Below are positions 1 to 10,062 of a stretch of DNA of 64,000 nt, in pieces; within the stretch, counting starts at the first letter, position 1; every line of letters starts with the position of its first letter. Source of the DNA: Chitinophaga polysaccharea (GTDB taxonomy: Bacteria > Bacteroidota > Bacteroidia > Chitinophagales > Chitinophagaceae). The translations under genes were made by a program, and so were the position numbers. The notes under the pieces were generated by a model that was given only the letters and a program-made list of their open reading frames with translations, made no database searches and was not told where the DNA came from. The stretch spans positions 496,001-560,000 of the forward strand of contig NZ_VIWO01000002.1 of assembly GCF_007829335.1 (NCBI RefSeq), read 5' to 3'.

Positions 1-1
1 T

Positions 2-448
2 AGTGAGCATACTTTCGCCCTGTCCACCCCTTCCCTGCTCCGGCTTCCAGACTTACTCCGGCATCAGCAATCCGTATTTGACAGTACCGGAGGCCTGCAT
101 GCCGCCGCCCTGTTCAACAACAGCGGCCAATTATTGTTGTTGCGGGAAGATATTGGCAGGCACAATGCGGTCGACAAAGTAATAGGCGCTGCCATGCAGC
201 AATCGTCGATATTCTTACAGCAATATGGTTTGCTGCTGAGCGGACGTGCGGGGTTTGAGCTGATCCAGAAAGCAGCCATGGCCCGCATCCCCGTGATAGC
301 GGCTATTGGCGCACCTTCCAGCCTGGCGGTAAAAATGGCTGAGGAATGGAATATTACCCTTGTCGGTTTCCTGAAAGAAGATCGTTTTAATATCTATAGT
401 GGCGCCGCTACTATTGATGTTCCACAAAATACCACCCAACATGGATAG
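2..448 (+). CDS. fdhD: FdhD, formate dehydrogenase accessory sulfurtransferase (C-terminal part)
   Basis: The reading frame is open from the window edge, so the N-terminus, including the persulfide-carrying Cys loop, is missing. What remains holds the two FdhD signatures: an [11 protein letters not shown] segment followed by [12 protein letters not shown]. FdhD moves sulfur from a cysteine desulfurase to the molybdenum cofactor of formate dehydrogenase-type enzymes in the cytoplasm. Its stop codon overlaps the start of the next gene, a molybdopterin oxidoreductase that is its likely client. The two are therefore probably co-transcribed and translationally coupled. Confidence 0.93.
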   Translation, partial: SEHTFALSTPSLLRLPDLLRHQQSVFDSTGGLHAAALFNNSGQLLLLREDIGRHNAVDKVIGAAMQQSSIFLQQYGLLLSGRAGFELIQKAAMARIPVIAAIGAPSSLAVKMAEEWNITLVGFLKEDRFNIYSGAATIDVPQNTTQHG

Positions 449-2735
449 TGCAGAAAATCCCATAACGTTTACCGGCATCAAGCTCGGACCACCAAAAACA
501 GTAGCAGCGGGCATCCCGGCAGTAATATCCAGTATGCGGCATGTGCTGGAGGAAATGAATGCATTTCGTGGAATGAAAGCATTACTGAAACTGAACCAGA
601 AAGACGGGTACGATTGCCCCGGCTGCGCGTGGCCTGATCCCGATGATGAACGATCCGGAATCGCCGAATACTGCGAAAACGGCGCTAAAGCAATTGCTGA
701 AGAAGCTACCACGAAGAAGCTGACACCCGATTTTTTTGCGCAGCATAGCATCGCCGCACTCGGCGAACTAACCGATTATGAAATAGGTAAAAAAGGCAGG
801 ATCGCCCAACCCATGTACCTGGCCGAAGGAGCTACCCACTATAGCCCCATCTCCTGGGGAAACGCCTACCAACGTATTGCCGCCCATCTCAGGCGCTTGT
901 CCTCCCCCGATGAAGCCGTATTTTATACCTCCGGAAGAACCAGCAACGAAGCCGCCTTTCTTTACCAGCTGATGGTACGGGAATATGGCACCAACAACCT
1001 GCCCGACTGTTCCAACATGTGCCACGAATCCAGTGGCGTAGCGCTTAACGACTCTCTCGGCATAGGAAAAGGATCCGTAACCCTGGAGGATATTCATGAG
1101 GCAGAAGTGATTATTATCCTTGGACAAAACCCGGGTACCAATCATCCCCGCATGCTCACGGCCCTTCAGAAAGCCAAAGCGAACGGCGCAACGATCATCG
1201 CGGTTAACCCGCTCAAAGAAACAGGGCTACTCAACTTCCTCAATCCCCAAACCGTAAAGGGCGTCTTGCAAATAGCAACACATCTTACCGATATTTTTCT
1301 ACAGGTAAAGATCAATGGCGACATGGCCCTGGTTAAAGCCCTGTCCTTACTGCTGTTACAGGAAGAAGAACGTCATCCCGGTACTGTGTTTGACAATGCA
1401 TTTATTGCCAACCAAACCAAAGGATTCGACAACTATATCCAACACCTGAAAACACAACAGTTATCGCAGCTGATGGCCGACAGTGGCGTGGATCCGGTGC
1501 TGATAGAGGCCGCTGCTGCTGCCCTCTTCCATAAAAAGAAAATTATTGCCTGCTGGGCCATGGGCCTTACCCAGCACAAAAATGCCGTAGATACTATCCG
1601 GGAAGTGGTAAACCTGCTATTATTGAAAGGCAGCATAGGCAAGCCTGGCGCAGGAACCTGTCCAGTACGTGGCCATAGCAACGTGCAGGGCGACCGGACC
1701 ATGGGCATTTACGAACAACCGACCGACGCCTTCCTGGATAAAATACAGGCGGTATACGGATTTAATCCACCCCGCGCACACGGGTATGATGTGGTACACG
1801 CCATCCACGCCATGTACAAGGGCCAGGCAAAAGTGTTCATGGCCATGGGAGGCAATTTTCTTTCTGCCACGCCAGACACTTTATATACTGCCGCCGCACT
1901 GCGCAATTGCGACCTTACCGTACACGTTTCTACCAAATTAAACCGTAGTCACGTGGTACATGGTAAAGAAGCCATTATACTACCTTGCCTGGGCCGCAGC
2001 GATAAAGACCTGCTGCGCGGAGAAGCACAGTTTGTTACCTGCGAAAATTCAATGGGTGTTATTCAAATGTCGAAAGGGAACCTGCACCCGATATCGGAAC
2101 ACCTGAAAAGCGAGCCGGTTATCATCTGTGAACTGGCTACTGCATTGTTCGGAAAAGAATCCTGCGTACGCTGGAATGATTACGCCCAACATTATGATCA
2201 TATCCGCAACGATATTGAAAAAGTAATTCCCGGCTTCGATCAATATAATCAACGGGTAAGGCATCCAGGCGGCTTTTACCTGCCTAACGGCGCCAGGAAG
2301 GGGCAATTCAATACCCTTACCGGTAAAGCTAATTTTAATGTTGCACCCGTACTCAATACCCCACTGGCTGCCGGCGAGTATATGATGATGACGATTCGCA
2401 GCCACGACCAGTTTAATACTACCATCTACGGACTGGACGACCGTTACCGCGGGGTATACCACGAAAGGCGGGTAATATTCATGCATCCGAAAGATATTGC
2501 TGATGGCGGCTTTCAGCCTGGGCAGGTAGTAGACCTGTATAACTATCACGGGCAAACGGAGCGCGTGGCTTATGGCTTCATTATTGTAGCCTATGATATC
2601 CCGGAAAAGTGTACCGCCACCTATTTTCCCGAAACCAATGTGTTGGTCCCTGTTGACAGCGTGGCAGACAAAAGCAATACGCCCACATCTAAACTGGTGA
2701 TCATTCAAATAAAATCATCTGACATAAAAAATTAG
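441..2735 (+). CDS. YdeP/FdhF-type molybdopterin oxidoreductase alpha subunit
   Basis: A 764-residue protein of the formate-dehydrogenase-like family that includes E. coli YdeP. The N-terminal C-P-G-C-A-W-P-D-P motif (Cys59, Cys62) and the N-M-C-H-E-S-S-G segment (Cys194, the likely molybdenum-ligand position) are typical of this branch; there is no selenocysteine TGA. It lacks the usual four-Cys ferredoxin-like N-terminus of respiratory formate dehydrogenases. A longer frame begins at 399, but the ATG at 441 is preferred because it overlaps the fdhD stop by only a few bases and gives the family N-terminus. Being next to fdhD argues that it carries a sulfurated bis-MGD cofactor. The physiological substrate is not established for this branch, so 'formate dehydrogenase' should be taken as a family label. 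Confidence 0.9.
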   Translation: MDSAENPITFTGIKLGPPKTVAAGIPAVISSMRHVLEEMNAFRGMKALLKLNQKDGYDCPGCAWPDPDDERSGIAEYCENGAKAIAEEATTKKLTPDFFAQHSIAALGELTDYEIGKKGRIAQPMYLAEGATHYSPISWGNAYQRIAAHLRRLSSPDEAVFYTSGRTSNEAAFLYQLMVREYGTNNLPDCSNMCHESSGVALNDSLGIGKGSVTLEDIHEAEVIIILGQNPGTNHPRMLTALQKAKANGATIIAVNPLKETGLLNFLNPQTVKGVLQIATHLTDIFLQVKINGDMALVKALSLLLLQEEERHPGTVFDNAFIANQTKGFDNYIQHLKTQQLSQLMADSGVDPVLIEAAAAALFHKKKIIACWAMGLTQHKNAVDTIREVVNLLLLKGSIGKPGAGTCPVRGHSNVQGDRTMGIYEQPTDAFLDKIQAVYGFNPPRAHGYDVVHAIHAMYKGQAKVFMAMGGNFLSATPDTLYTAAALRNCDLTVHVSTKLNRSHVVHGKEAIILPCLGRSDKDLLRGEAQFVTCENSMGVIQMSKGNLHPISEHLKSEPVIICELATALFGKESCVRWNDYAQHYDHIRNDIEKVIPGFDQYNQRVRHPGGFYLPNGARKGQFNTLTGKANFNVAPVLNTPLAAGEYMMMTIRSHDQFNTTIYGLDDRYRGVYHERRVIFMHPKDIADGGFQPGQVVDLYNYHGQTERVAYGFIIVAYDIPEKCTATYFPETNVLVPVDSVADKSNTPTSKLVIIQIKSSDIKN

Positions 2736-2738
2736 TAC

Positions 2739-3290
2739 ATGCAACCCATTATATGGCAAGCGCTGAAATGGCCTGCTACCGAATATTGTACCCTGCAGGA
2801 TCATGCACAGGGAATGCTGGCCAACGGCAGGATTAACGGCGTATATGAACAGCAACCATTTTCCGTTCATTATGCCATAGAAATTACGGCCGACTGGCGG
2901 GTATCTTCTTTTCATATCCGCCAGGAAGGCATCCACTATACAGAGCTCAAACTCACCTCTGACCTGCATGGGCATTGGTTCGACAAAGACAATAACCACA
3001 TTGCAGCCTTCGATCACTGTATAGATATCGACATATCGCTGACTCCTTTTACCAATACATTGCCTATAAAACGGGAGTCTTTTGAAGAGGGAGAAAGTAA
3101 AGTGTTAGATATGCTGTATATCAGCCTGCCCGCCTTTGAGTTGCAGAAAGTACAGCAACGCTATACCCGGCTGGGCCGCCATGAATATCTCTATGAAAAT
3201 ATTGTCACTGATTTCAGTGCCCATATTCCTTTCGATCACCAGGATATTGTACAGGACTACCCGGGGTTGTTTAAGCGAATTTATTATTAG
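2739..3290 (+). CDS. Putative glycolipid-binding family protein
   Basis: A 183-residue soluble protein without a signal peptide or membrane segment. The opening W-Q-A-L-K-W-P-A-T-E-Y-C, the G-x-I-N-G-V-Y segment and the closing Y-P-G-L-F-K-R match the putative glycolipid-binding family (Glycolipid_bind), whose fold pairs two barrel-like halves. It starts 3 bases after the molybdopterin oxidoreductase stop, so it is almost certainly in the fdhD operon. Its role there is unknown. Its last 20 bases overlap the 3' end of the convergent nitronate monooxygenase-like gene. The family assignment is fairly sure; ligand binding is inferred from the family name only. Confidence 0.75.
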   Translation: MQPIIWQALKWPATEYCTLQDHAQGMLANGRINGVYEQQPFSVHYAIEITADWRVSSFHIRQEGIHYTELKLTSDLHGHWFDKDNNHIAAFDHCIDIDISLTPFTNTLPIKRESFEEGESKVLDMLYISLPAFELQKVQQRYTRLGRHEYLYENIVTDFSAHIPFDHQDIVQDYPGLFKRIYY

Positions 3291-4350
3291 GAAACAGCAG
3301 GGCGGTTTCCCGTACCAGTTCAGCAAAGATATCTGCGGCGCTCCATGCCTGTGCTTTACCGGCTGCCTGCCCCGCCCAGATATTGATCCATTGCGGATTA
3401 TCTGCCTCCCTCGCCACTTTGCGTGCAGGCTGGGTTAACATATCCTGGAAAGGATAAGAACAAAATGCCTCCCCGGCTGCTTCCAGTTCGGTGATCAGTT
3501 TATTACGTACGCCCCTCGCCCAACGCCCGGAAATGGCCCTGGTAAGCTGGGTGTCTGTATCCGTTATCTGGCCCAACACAGCTTTCTGTGCAGGAGTAGC
3601 CAGGCTTTCATGACAGCGGAGAAAAGCGCTGCCCATTTGTACGCCGGCAGCTCCCAGCATTCTTGCAGCGGCTATTCCCCTCGCATCCATAATGCCCCCC
3701 GCTGCGATAACGGGCATGTGTACACGATCTGCAATTTGAGGTACCAGTGCCATGGTGCCCGTTTGCGATAAGGCTCCGGGCAGGAAAGATCCCCGGTGCC
3801 CGCCGGCTTCTATCCCCTGTGCCACAATGATATCTGCCCCCGCAGCTTTCAGCGCCACTGCTTCCGCCACGCTGGTGGCGGTTCCCATGATATGCATACG
3901 ATGGGCTTTCATTAAAGCAAATCCGTCGGCATCCGGCATACCGAATGTGAAACTCACGGATGGAATGCCCGCAGCGATCAGTACCGGCAGTTGTTCCCTC
4001 CAGGAATGCACCTGCAAATCTTCATATTTGACGGCTGCCGGTGTAAAGCCGGCCGCCTGGTATAACTCGTGTATTAGTGCCTGCATGCCATCGAACGTGG
4101 AACGGTCGGGGGCCAGCTCTGGCTCATAAGTAAACATATTCACGGCAAAGGGATTGGCCGTTAGCGACTTTACTTCCCGGATCAGGGCAATTACCTTCTC
4201 TGGTGATAATCCTCCTATGGGCAGCGAGCCCAGGCCGCCGCTATTGCTGATAGCAGCTACCATAGCAGGAGTAGTAATCCCCAACATGGGCGCTTGTATC
4301 AGGGGGTAAGTGATCCCCAGTAACCGGGTTAATTCGTTTTTCCATTCCAT
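3271..4350 (-). CDS. Nitronate monooxygenase / enoyl-ACP reductase II family flavoprotein
   Basis: A TIM-barrel FMN enzyme of about 359 residues. Visible family marks are the N-terminal Q-A-P-M (phosphate/FMN region), G-I-E-A-G-G-H-R-G in the middle, and the A-A-G-G-I-x-D-A-R-G ... Q-M-G-S-A-F phosphate-binding loop. These enzymes either oxidise alkyl nitronates, protecting against nitro-acids such as propionate 3-nitronate, or reduce enoyl-ACP; sequence alone does not separate the two here. The frame can be extended upstream to 4383, but the ATG at 4350 gives the standard M-E-W-K-N-E-L-T-R-L-L-G-I opening. It lies downstream of the BamA-like gene on the same strand with a 111-base gap. Confidence 0.85.
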   Translation of the reverse strand: MEWKNELTRLLGITYPLIQAPMLGITTPAMVAAISNSGGLGSLPIGGLSPEKVIALIREVKSLTANPFAVNMFTYEPELAPDRSTFDGMQALIHELYQAAGFTPAAVKYEDLQVHSWREQLPVLIAAGIPSVSFTFGMPDADGFALMKAHRMHIMGTATSVAEAVALKAAGADIIVAQGIEAGGHRGSFLPGALSQTGTMALVPQIADRVHMPVIAAGGIMDARGIAAARMLGAAGVQMGSAFLRCHESLATPAQKAVLGQITDTDTQLTRAISGRWARGVRNKLITELEAAGEAFCSYPFQDMLTQPARKVAREADNPQWINIWAGQAAGKAQAWSAADIFAELVRETALLFPNNKFA

Positions 4351-4461
4351 GACAATAAGGTTTGTTGAACGCACTAATGGCATCCCCGGGAGGAGTTTTC
4401 ACTTTCCCGGTCATGTAAAGGTAGAAACTATTGGGCAGTCTTCATGTATTTCAAGAACCTG

Positions 4462-6384
4462 TTAGCGGAAGCTCAATATGTTAGGCACCTTCAGGGCAGA
4501 TACATCAAACCGGAAATCAACAATGGTGGTAATCTCCAGCATGGCCTTTTTCATCGGCGGCGGTGCATTGGGATAATAATATCCTGAAACTTTTATCGTA
4601 TTCAGCGCCAGGTTTTCATTACGTATCCTGAATCCACCACCAATACCCAGGTAAATGGGATTTTGCAGCAGGTCGTCGTTATTGTTGTTGATCATGGATG
4701 CCTGCAGGGTAGTAAAGAAGTTGAATTTGAAACCCAATAACTTCAACGGACTATAATATACTGTTTCCGAACTGACATTCAAACGTTGAAAGCCGTTGAG
4801 CTTCGTATTCTTATATCCCCAGATACCATTCTCCATGTTAACGTTGAGCGGCTTATTAAAAAAGGGATTAGGGCTTTCCAGGTAATCAGCCGTAACGAAC
4901 TGGCGGAACCGGGACTTACGGAAGGTGAGCAGACGGCTGTAATATTCCACCCTGGCATGGAAAATAGCGTCTTCGATGGAGCCCCGCAGCCAAAAAGTAC
5001 TGAACCCAACGGAGGTATTTAAAAGTCCCTGGTGGCGGGTAATCCAGAATTTCTGCGCTTCCAGACCTGTATACATCCTTCTCCGGCCTTTCCAGCTCTC
5101 CCATCCACTGGTGGCACTCAGGTTATAGCCCAGGGGAATATCCTCTGTACGGCCAAAACCAAAGAAGTAGTGTGCTTTGAAATAGTCGACCCGGTAAGTT
5201 TCCAGCTGTAGTAAATAAAAGCGGTGATTATTATACACCGGGTCGTCTTTATACCTGGCCTGGTCAGGCTTACGCTGGAATGAAAGGTTATAGTGCCGCG
5301 CCAGCAGTGCCAGGTTGGGCTTACGTCCTATGGAGCCGTCGTGTTTATAGTTGTTAATCAGGTTATAACCAATCCAGCCGTCAATCACGGTGTAGTTATA
5401 ATCCCGGTAGAGGCTATCCCCCAGGTCAGCTAATGAACCGTGTATGTTGATAGACCAGTTCTTAGATATATTTAATCCTCCTACCAACTTAGCCGAATTC
5501 CGGTACAAGGGGCGGTTGAAATTAATAAATACAGCTCCTTCGTAGGCATTGGTATCCAGCTGTGCATAGTTATTCAGCGTTGTATATCCCAGGCTCATAT
5601 CGACGAAAGAGCCGAACATATTGTACTTGGTATAGCGTACTTCTGTATTCCAGGTAGGCGAGTAATCCGATCGCCATTGCATACCAAACTTAACGCCTTG
5701 CCCCGCGCCAAAGAGGTCGTTGTTAGACACACTGGCCCGAACATCGGTGGCACTGAACTGGGTAAGATCGGCGCCATATTCAAACAGGTCTTTGGTAACA
5801 ACTTCTACGTCGATAGAGTCGCCAGCCGTACTTTTCACATAGATACGGGCATCCTGGATAAAGGGGCGGTTACGCAGGTAACGCTCGTTGTCGGCCAGTT
5901 CGAAAGGATCTACCCGCTGGTCTTCCCGGAAAAACAGCGACTGCCGGATTACCCACTCCCTGGAATCGTAGTGCAGGCGGTTAGCCAGGCGGAGCAATTT
6001 CATGGAAGAGGTGAAGGTGGTATCGTTGATATTACTTGGACCGAATACTTTTACCTTCCTGTAGTAAATATTGCGGATCACCTTACCGGCGAAGGGCGTA
6101 AAATAGGCCTCACTTTTAATGATGGTACTGTCGTTGTCGTCGGAGCGTACCGGCTCATCCTGCCGGGTAATACGTTTGATGAGCGTTTGCCGGTAGCCTT
6201 TGTTACGCATGGAATCCCGGTACTCTCCTATTTTTTTAAACAGTCCGCCACCGGTTTTGTGCGGTATAGTATCAGTGGAAAGCGGAAACTGCTGGGCGCT
6301 GGCATATACTGATGCAGGGCTATGCAAACTTAGCAGCCAGCAGATGACAGTTAATGTAGGCCATATTTTTAGATACTTCCTCAA
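4462..6384 (-). CDS. BamA/TamA-like outer-membrane protein with POTRA segment
   Basis: A 640-residue protein with a signal peptide ending near A-S-A (about residue 30). A linker and one POTRA-like region follow (about residues 90-185, including the D-N-E-R-Y-L-R-N-R-P-F-I-Q-D-A segment typical of POTRA helices and strands). The C-terminal half alternates aromatic and polar residues as an outer-membrane beta barrel does. Relatives assemble or translocate outer-membrane proteins or lipids. A single POTRA and the short length suggest a specialised member, not the essential BamA. It sits between the DUF695-RraB gene (58-base gap) and the nitronate monooxygenase-like gene on the same strand. The substrate cannot be inferred. 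Confidence 0.72.
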   Translation of the reverse strand: MRKYLKIWPTLTVICWLLSLHSPASVYASAQQFPLSTDTIPHKTGGGLFKKIGEYRDSMRNKGYRQTLIKRITRQDEPVRSDDNDSTIIKSEAYFTPFAGKVIRNIYYRKVKVFGPSNINDTTFTSSMKLLRLANRLHYDSREWVIRQSLFFREDQRVDPFELADNERYLRNRPFIQDARIYVKSTAGDSIDVEVVTKDLFEYGADLTQFSATDVRASVSNNDLFGAGQGVKFGMQWRSDYSPTWNTEVRYTKYNMFGSFVDMSLGYTTLNNYAQLDTNAYEGAVFINFNRPLYRNSAKLVGGLNISKNWSINIHGSLADLGDSLYRDYNYTVIDGWIGYNLINNYKHDGSIGRKPNLALLARHYNLSFQRKPDQARYKDDPVYNNHRFYLLQLETYRVDYFKAHYFFGFGRTEDIPLGYNLSATSGWESWKGRRRMYTGLEAQKFWITRHQGLLNTSVGFSTFWLRGSIEDAIFHARVEYYSRLLTFRKSRFRQFVTADYLESPNPFFNKPLNVNMENGIWGYKNTKLNGFQRLNVSSETVYYSPLKLLGFKFNFFTTLQASMINNNNDDLLQNPIYLGIGGGFRIRNENLALNTIKVSGYYYPNAPPPMKKAMLEITTIVDFRFDVSALKVPNILSFR

Positions 6385-6442
6385 GGATTAGCAGTAGGTA
6401 ACAAGTATATTGAAAAAAACCGAGAACGCAGAAAGCATACCG

Positions 6443-7201
6443 TTATTTCATGATGCTCGTTTCCCAACCGTCATATTCGGCATTTACCTGTTGAGCCAGT
6501 TCCCAAAGGCTCATCACCACACTGTCGATGGTTGTTTCTATCGTATTATCAGTGCGGGCAATACAGAGTTTAAAGGGGAATTCCGGGTTATCTAATTTTT
6601 CATCTCTTACCAGGGAAAAACCATTTTCTTTGATGTGCTCCCAGTAAACGTTTTTATCCTCTTCCGTTCTGAAGTGTATCCAGTGTTCAATAGTTCGTTC
6701 TTTTTCCGACGCGTCTCCATGCTGACGGAGCATACGCAATACTTTCCTGTTTTGTATACGTTGAAATTCATATACGTCAGGGAAGAGAAAATCGAAATAC
6801 AATTCCCAGTTATTATCTTCCTTCACCCCGTAATCATAGCGGTAATCCGGGAAATTGACCATCGCATCTGCAATGAATTTATCATGCAGTAACGTAGTAC
6901 CGGCATAAAAGTAAAAATCACGTACGCCATTAGAGAAGGTACGGCCAACAAAGTGCGCATCCAACTTGGTTTGCAGTTGTTCCACCAAACGATCTTCTAT
7001 TTCACCCATGATGGCAAATTCATCGTTCTGCGGGAATCCGTCTTCACGTGGATGATTAAGATATACTGTTATATATATGGCATTCGGCTTTTCCTTCAAT
7101 GGTGCAAATCGTCTCAGATCAAGGTCAAGGCCTATTACTGCTGGACTTTCCTCAATATGGCACGTATAAATATCCCAGTCCGGTCGGTAATCCTTATGCA
7201 T
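6443..7201 (-). CDS. DUF695 - RraB (ribonuclease E inhibitor-like) fusion protein
   Basis: A 252-residue cytosolic protein with two recognisable parts. Residues about 1-135 resemble DUF695 (W-D-I-Y-T-C start, later F-Y-F-Y-A-G). Residues about 145-245 resemble the RraB fold, with R-x-L-R-x-x-G-D, an I-x-H-W-I-H-F segment and a closing W-x-L-A-x-x-x-x-A-E-Y-D-G-W-E-T. In E. coli RraB binds and inhibits RNase E. Bacteroidota use RNase E/G-like and other ribonucleases, so the partner here is unknown. No signal peptide is seen. A TATCTTTA box lies about 35-40 bases upstream on the minus strand. Confidence 0.78.
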   Translation of the reverse strand: MHKDYRPDWDIYTCHIEESPAVIGLDLDLRRFAPLKEKPNAIYITVYLNHPREDGFPQNDEFAIMGEIEDRLVEQLQTKLDAHFVGRTFSNGVRDFYFYAGTTLLHDKFIADAMVNFPDYRYDYGVKEDNNWELYFDFLFPDVYEFQRIQNRKVLRMLRQHGDASEKERTIEHWIHFRTEEDKNVYWEHIKENGFSLVRDEKLDNPEFPFKLCIARTDNTIETTIDSVVMSLWELAQQVNAEYDGWETSIMK

Positions 7202-7539
7202 ACAAAAAAATTAAAATAACGCAACAGCTGGCTGTAAAGATACGTTGCTCTCCGTTACTATGGAAAAGATAAACTTGTATTCAACGCTTTTTTATCCACA
7301 AATTTTAGCGTATGCTTTCCATTGGGCGCCATACACTTACAGGAAGCTTAACACTAATTAACAGTTGGGATATTTTTCTACAGTATTTCTACAACCTGCC
7401 ACTACAAAGAATTCCGTGCAATTCTGATGTTGAAACAGCAGACTGTAAAGGGTTCTGTCTAACCTTTCATCCTAAAAAACAGGTATTCTTTAGGCATAAG
7501 AACTAATTTTACACCCGCTATAAATTGTTGGAAGCTATT
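7202..7539. other. Divergent intergenic region between DUF695 gene and TonB receptor
   Basis: A 338-base AT-rich stretch without a convincing gene: the frame at 7312-7506 has no family features and unusual codons. It must hold promoters for both flanking genes. On the minus strand TATCTTTA at 7242-7235 is a candidate -7 element. On the plus strand TAATTTTAC about 30 bases before the receptor start is weaker. Confidence 0.5.
7235..7242 (-). promoter_or_regulatory. Candidate -7 box of DUF695-RraB gene
   Basis: TATCTTTA on the minus strand, 34 bases before the ATG at 7201. It matches the Bacteroidota -7 consensus TAnnTTTG except for the last base. No clear -33 TTTG is seen. Confidence 0.4.
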
Positions 7540-10032
7540 ATGAGAAAAATTGTATCGTTATTTACAGGTTGGCTATTATTGTTTGGTTGCTTTAGTACGA
7601 TGGCACAACAACCCGGTGAAAAAGCCGGACCGGCCGGCACCGGTACCATCTATGGTAAATTGCTGGATGCTCAGACTGGTAAACCTATTGAGTACGCATC
7701 TGTAGCACTGCTGCGTCCCGACTCTTCTGTGCAAACAGGCATGCTCTCCAAAACCAATGGAGATTTCCGCTTTGAAAACATCGCCCTCAATAAATATATC
7801 CTAAAGATTAATTTCATAGGATACGAAACGATCTATAAAAATGCGGTTCTTTCTCCCAAAGCCAACAGTATCGACGTGGGTAACTTTAAATTGAAACCCA
7901 ATGTAAAATCACTGGCGGCCGTGAATGTAGTAGGTGAAAAGCCGGCCTTTACTATGGCCATCGATAAACGGGTGTTTAACGTGGAAAAGAACCTAGCCAG
8001 TATTGGAGGTACAGCCACCGATGTACTGAAACAGGTCCCTTCGGTGAATGTAGATATAGATGGTAACGTTACTGTAAGAAATGGTACGCCCACCATCTTC
8101 ATTGATGGCCGGCCTTCTACATTGACGCTCGACCAGATCCCTGCTGATGCTATTCAGAATATCGAAGTGGTCACCAATCCCTCCGCAAAATATGATGCGG
8201 AAGGGATGAGCGGCATTCTCAACATCGTATTAAAGAAAAACAAGAAAGCAGGTATCAACGGATCGGTGAATGCCGGCGGCTCCTCGCTGGGCAGCACTAA
8301 TGGCGGTATCGATTTCAACCTGCGCCAGGAGAAATTCAATTTCTTTATTAACTACAATTTCCGTAACCGCAAATCCCCGATGAACAGTCGCCTGTACCGG
8401 AAAAATATAGGCGCTGATACCACTACTTATACCGAGCAACTGGAAAGCGGCGACTTCTACCGCAAGTTCCAAACCGGTCGTATCGGGTTTGATTGGTTTA
8501 TCGATAATCGTAATACCATTACCCTTTCTGAAAATATCACAGGGGGTAACTTCAATAAATATTTCGATCAAACCGTCAATGAGCTAGATGTTCACCAGCA
8601 GCGGGTTCGCTATGGCACTGGTATCGATAATACCCTGAATGGGTTCCGTAACTATACTACCCAGCTGGGCTTTAAACATACTTTTGCGAAAGAAGGAGAA
8701 GAGCTGACCGCCGATTTCACTTATAACTATGCCACCGGCGACAACGGCTCTAACTACTCCCTCCAGTATTATGATCTTTCCGGCAAACCGATCTATGATC
8801 CAAGGAAGCCGGAACTTCGCAATGGCAGCGGCGAAGGTACCACTATCTATCTCACCGCACAGGTGGATTATGTAAAGCCGCTCACCGAAAAGTCAAAACT
8901 TGAAATGGGATTACGCAGTAACACCCGCAAATTTGACAACTACACGAATACCTTTGGTCAAAATTATCCTTCCGGTGATTTTGTGCTCGATTCTGCGCTT
9001 TCCAATAGTTACCACTACCAGGAACAGATTAATGCGGGCTATGTAAGCTATACCGGCGCCAAAGATAATTTTGGCTACCAGGTTGGCTTGAGGGCAGAGC
9101 AATCGAACTATGACGGAGAAACAAGACTGGGGCAAAAATCGGCTTATAAAATCAGCTACCCGGTAAGCTTCTTCCCCAGCATCTTCCTGTCGCAGAAATT
9201 CAAAGGCGATCATGAGTTGCAACTGAACTACAGCCGTCGTATTCGCCGCCCCTGGTTCCGCGATCTGCTGCCAACGATCGATTATAGCGGGCAAAGCGCC
9301 AGCACCGGTAACCCGGATCTGAAACCTGAATTCACCAACTCCTTTGAGTTGTCGTACCTGAAAGACTTTAATCATCAGCATAATCTCCTGGTATCCCTCT
9401 ACTATCGTAATACTGATAATGCCATTACTGATTTTTACGTAGATACCACTCTTACGCTGAACGGACAGGCGCAGCCTGTGGTATTGTCGTACCCTATTAA
9501 TGCCAGCACCCGCAATTCTTACGGGGCGGAGTTTACCTTGAGGAGCCAGCTCACAAAAGCGTGGGACCTTACCACCAACGTAAACCTGGCGCAGACTAAG
9601 ATCAATGCTACGGGCAACGGTAACAACCTGTCTAACCAGGGCTTTACCTGGTTTGGTAAATTAAACAGCAATACCAAACTGCCCTGGAACCTCACCTTAC
9701 AGGTAAGCGCCGAATATGAGTCCAGGCAAATCTTACCACAGGGAGAAAGAAAAGCAAAATGGTCGGCCGATGCTGCGATCAAAAAAGACATGTTGAAGAA
9801 CAAGGCATTGTCCATTTCCCTGGGCATTAACGATATCTTCAACACAGACCGTAATCTCAGCTATACCAGTACGGCATTTTCTGAGCAGGAAAACTACCGT
9901 AAGCGTGCTTCCCGTGAGCTGCGACTCAATGCCGCCTGGCGTTTTGGCAAGATGGATACCAATTTATTCAAGCGGAAAAACAACCGTCCAAAAGATAACA
10001 ACGGGGATATGAACGGAGGTGATAATTATTAA
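7540..10032 (+). CDS. TonB-dependent receptor-like outer-membrane protein (carboxypeptidase-regulatory domain plus OMP_b-brl_3 barrel)
   Basis: A protein of about 830 residues. It has a signal peptide ending at M-A-Q, a carboxypeptidase-regulatory-like domain (about residues 35-120, beginning G-T-I-Y-G-K-L-L-D-A) and a plug domain (V-L-K-Q-V-P-S-V-N-V-D, then N-I-E-V-V-T-N-P-S-A-K-Y-D-A-E-G-M-S-G-I-L-N-I-V, about residues 155-235). A long barrel of the outer membrane protein beta-barrel family 3 type fills the rest. The ATG at 7540 was chosen over 7525 because it starts directly at the signal peptide (M-R-K-I-V). No SusD partner is adjacent, so it is not a classic SusC; such receptors often take up metals or small ligands, but the ligand is unknown. 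Confidence 0.88.
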   Translation: MRKIVSLFTGWLLLFGCFSTMAQQPGEKAGPAGTGTIYGKLLDAQTGKPIEYASVALLRPDSSVQTGMLSKTNGDFRFENIALNKYILKINFIGYETIYKNAVLSPKANSIDVGNFKLKPNVKSLAAVNVVGEKPAFTMAIDKRVFNVEKNLASIGGTATDVLKQVPSVNVDIDGNVTVRNGTPTIFIDGRPSTLTLDQIPADAIQNIEVVTNPSAKYDAEGMSGILNIVLKKNKKAGINGSVNAGGSSLGSTNGGIDFNLRQEKFNFFINYNFRNRKSPMNSRLYRKNIGADTTTYTEQLESGDFYRKFQTGRIGFDWFIDNRNTITLSENITGGNFNKYFDQTVNELDVHQQRVRYGTGIDNTLNGFRNYTTQLGFKHTFAKEGEELTADFTYNYATGDNGSNYSLQYYDLSGKPIYDPRKPELRNGSGEGTTIYLTAQVDYVKPLTEKSKLEMGLRSNTRKFDNYTNTFGQNYPSGDFVLDSALSNSYHYQEQINAGYVSYTGAKDNFGYQVGLRAEQSNYDGETRLGQKSAYKISYPVSFFPSIFLSQKFKGDHELQLNYSRRIRRPWFRDLLPTIDYSGQSASTGNPDLKPEFTNSFELSYLKDFNHQHNLLVSLYYRNTDNAITDFYVDTTLTLNGQAQPVVLSYPINASTRNSYGAEFTLRSQLTKAWDLTTNVNLAQTKINATGNGNNLSNQGFTWFGKLNSNTKLPWNLTLQVSAEYESRQILPQGERKAKWSADAAIKKDMLKNKALSISLGINDIFNTDRNLSYTSTAFSEQENYRKRASRELRLNAAWRFGKMDTNLFKRKNNRPKDNNGDMNGGDNY

Positions 10033-10062
10033 TTCGTACTTTGTAGATCGTAAACATCTCTT

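Noticed and set aside
399..440. Upstream extension of the molybdopterin oxidoreductase
   Set aside because: It lies inside fdhD and adds a random hydrophobic stretch; the ATG at 441 fits the coupled-operon pattern.
441..2735. Selenocysteine formate dehydrogenase
   Set aside because: The active-site position is a normal Cys codon and there is no in-frame TGA.
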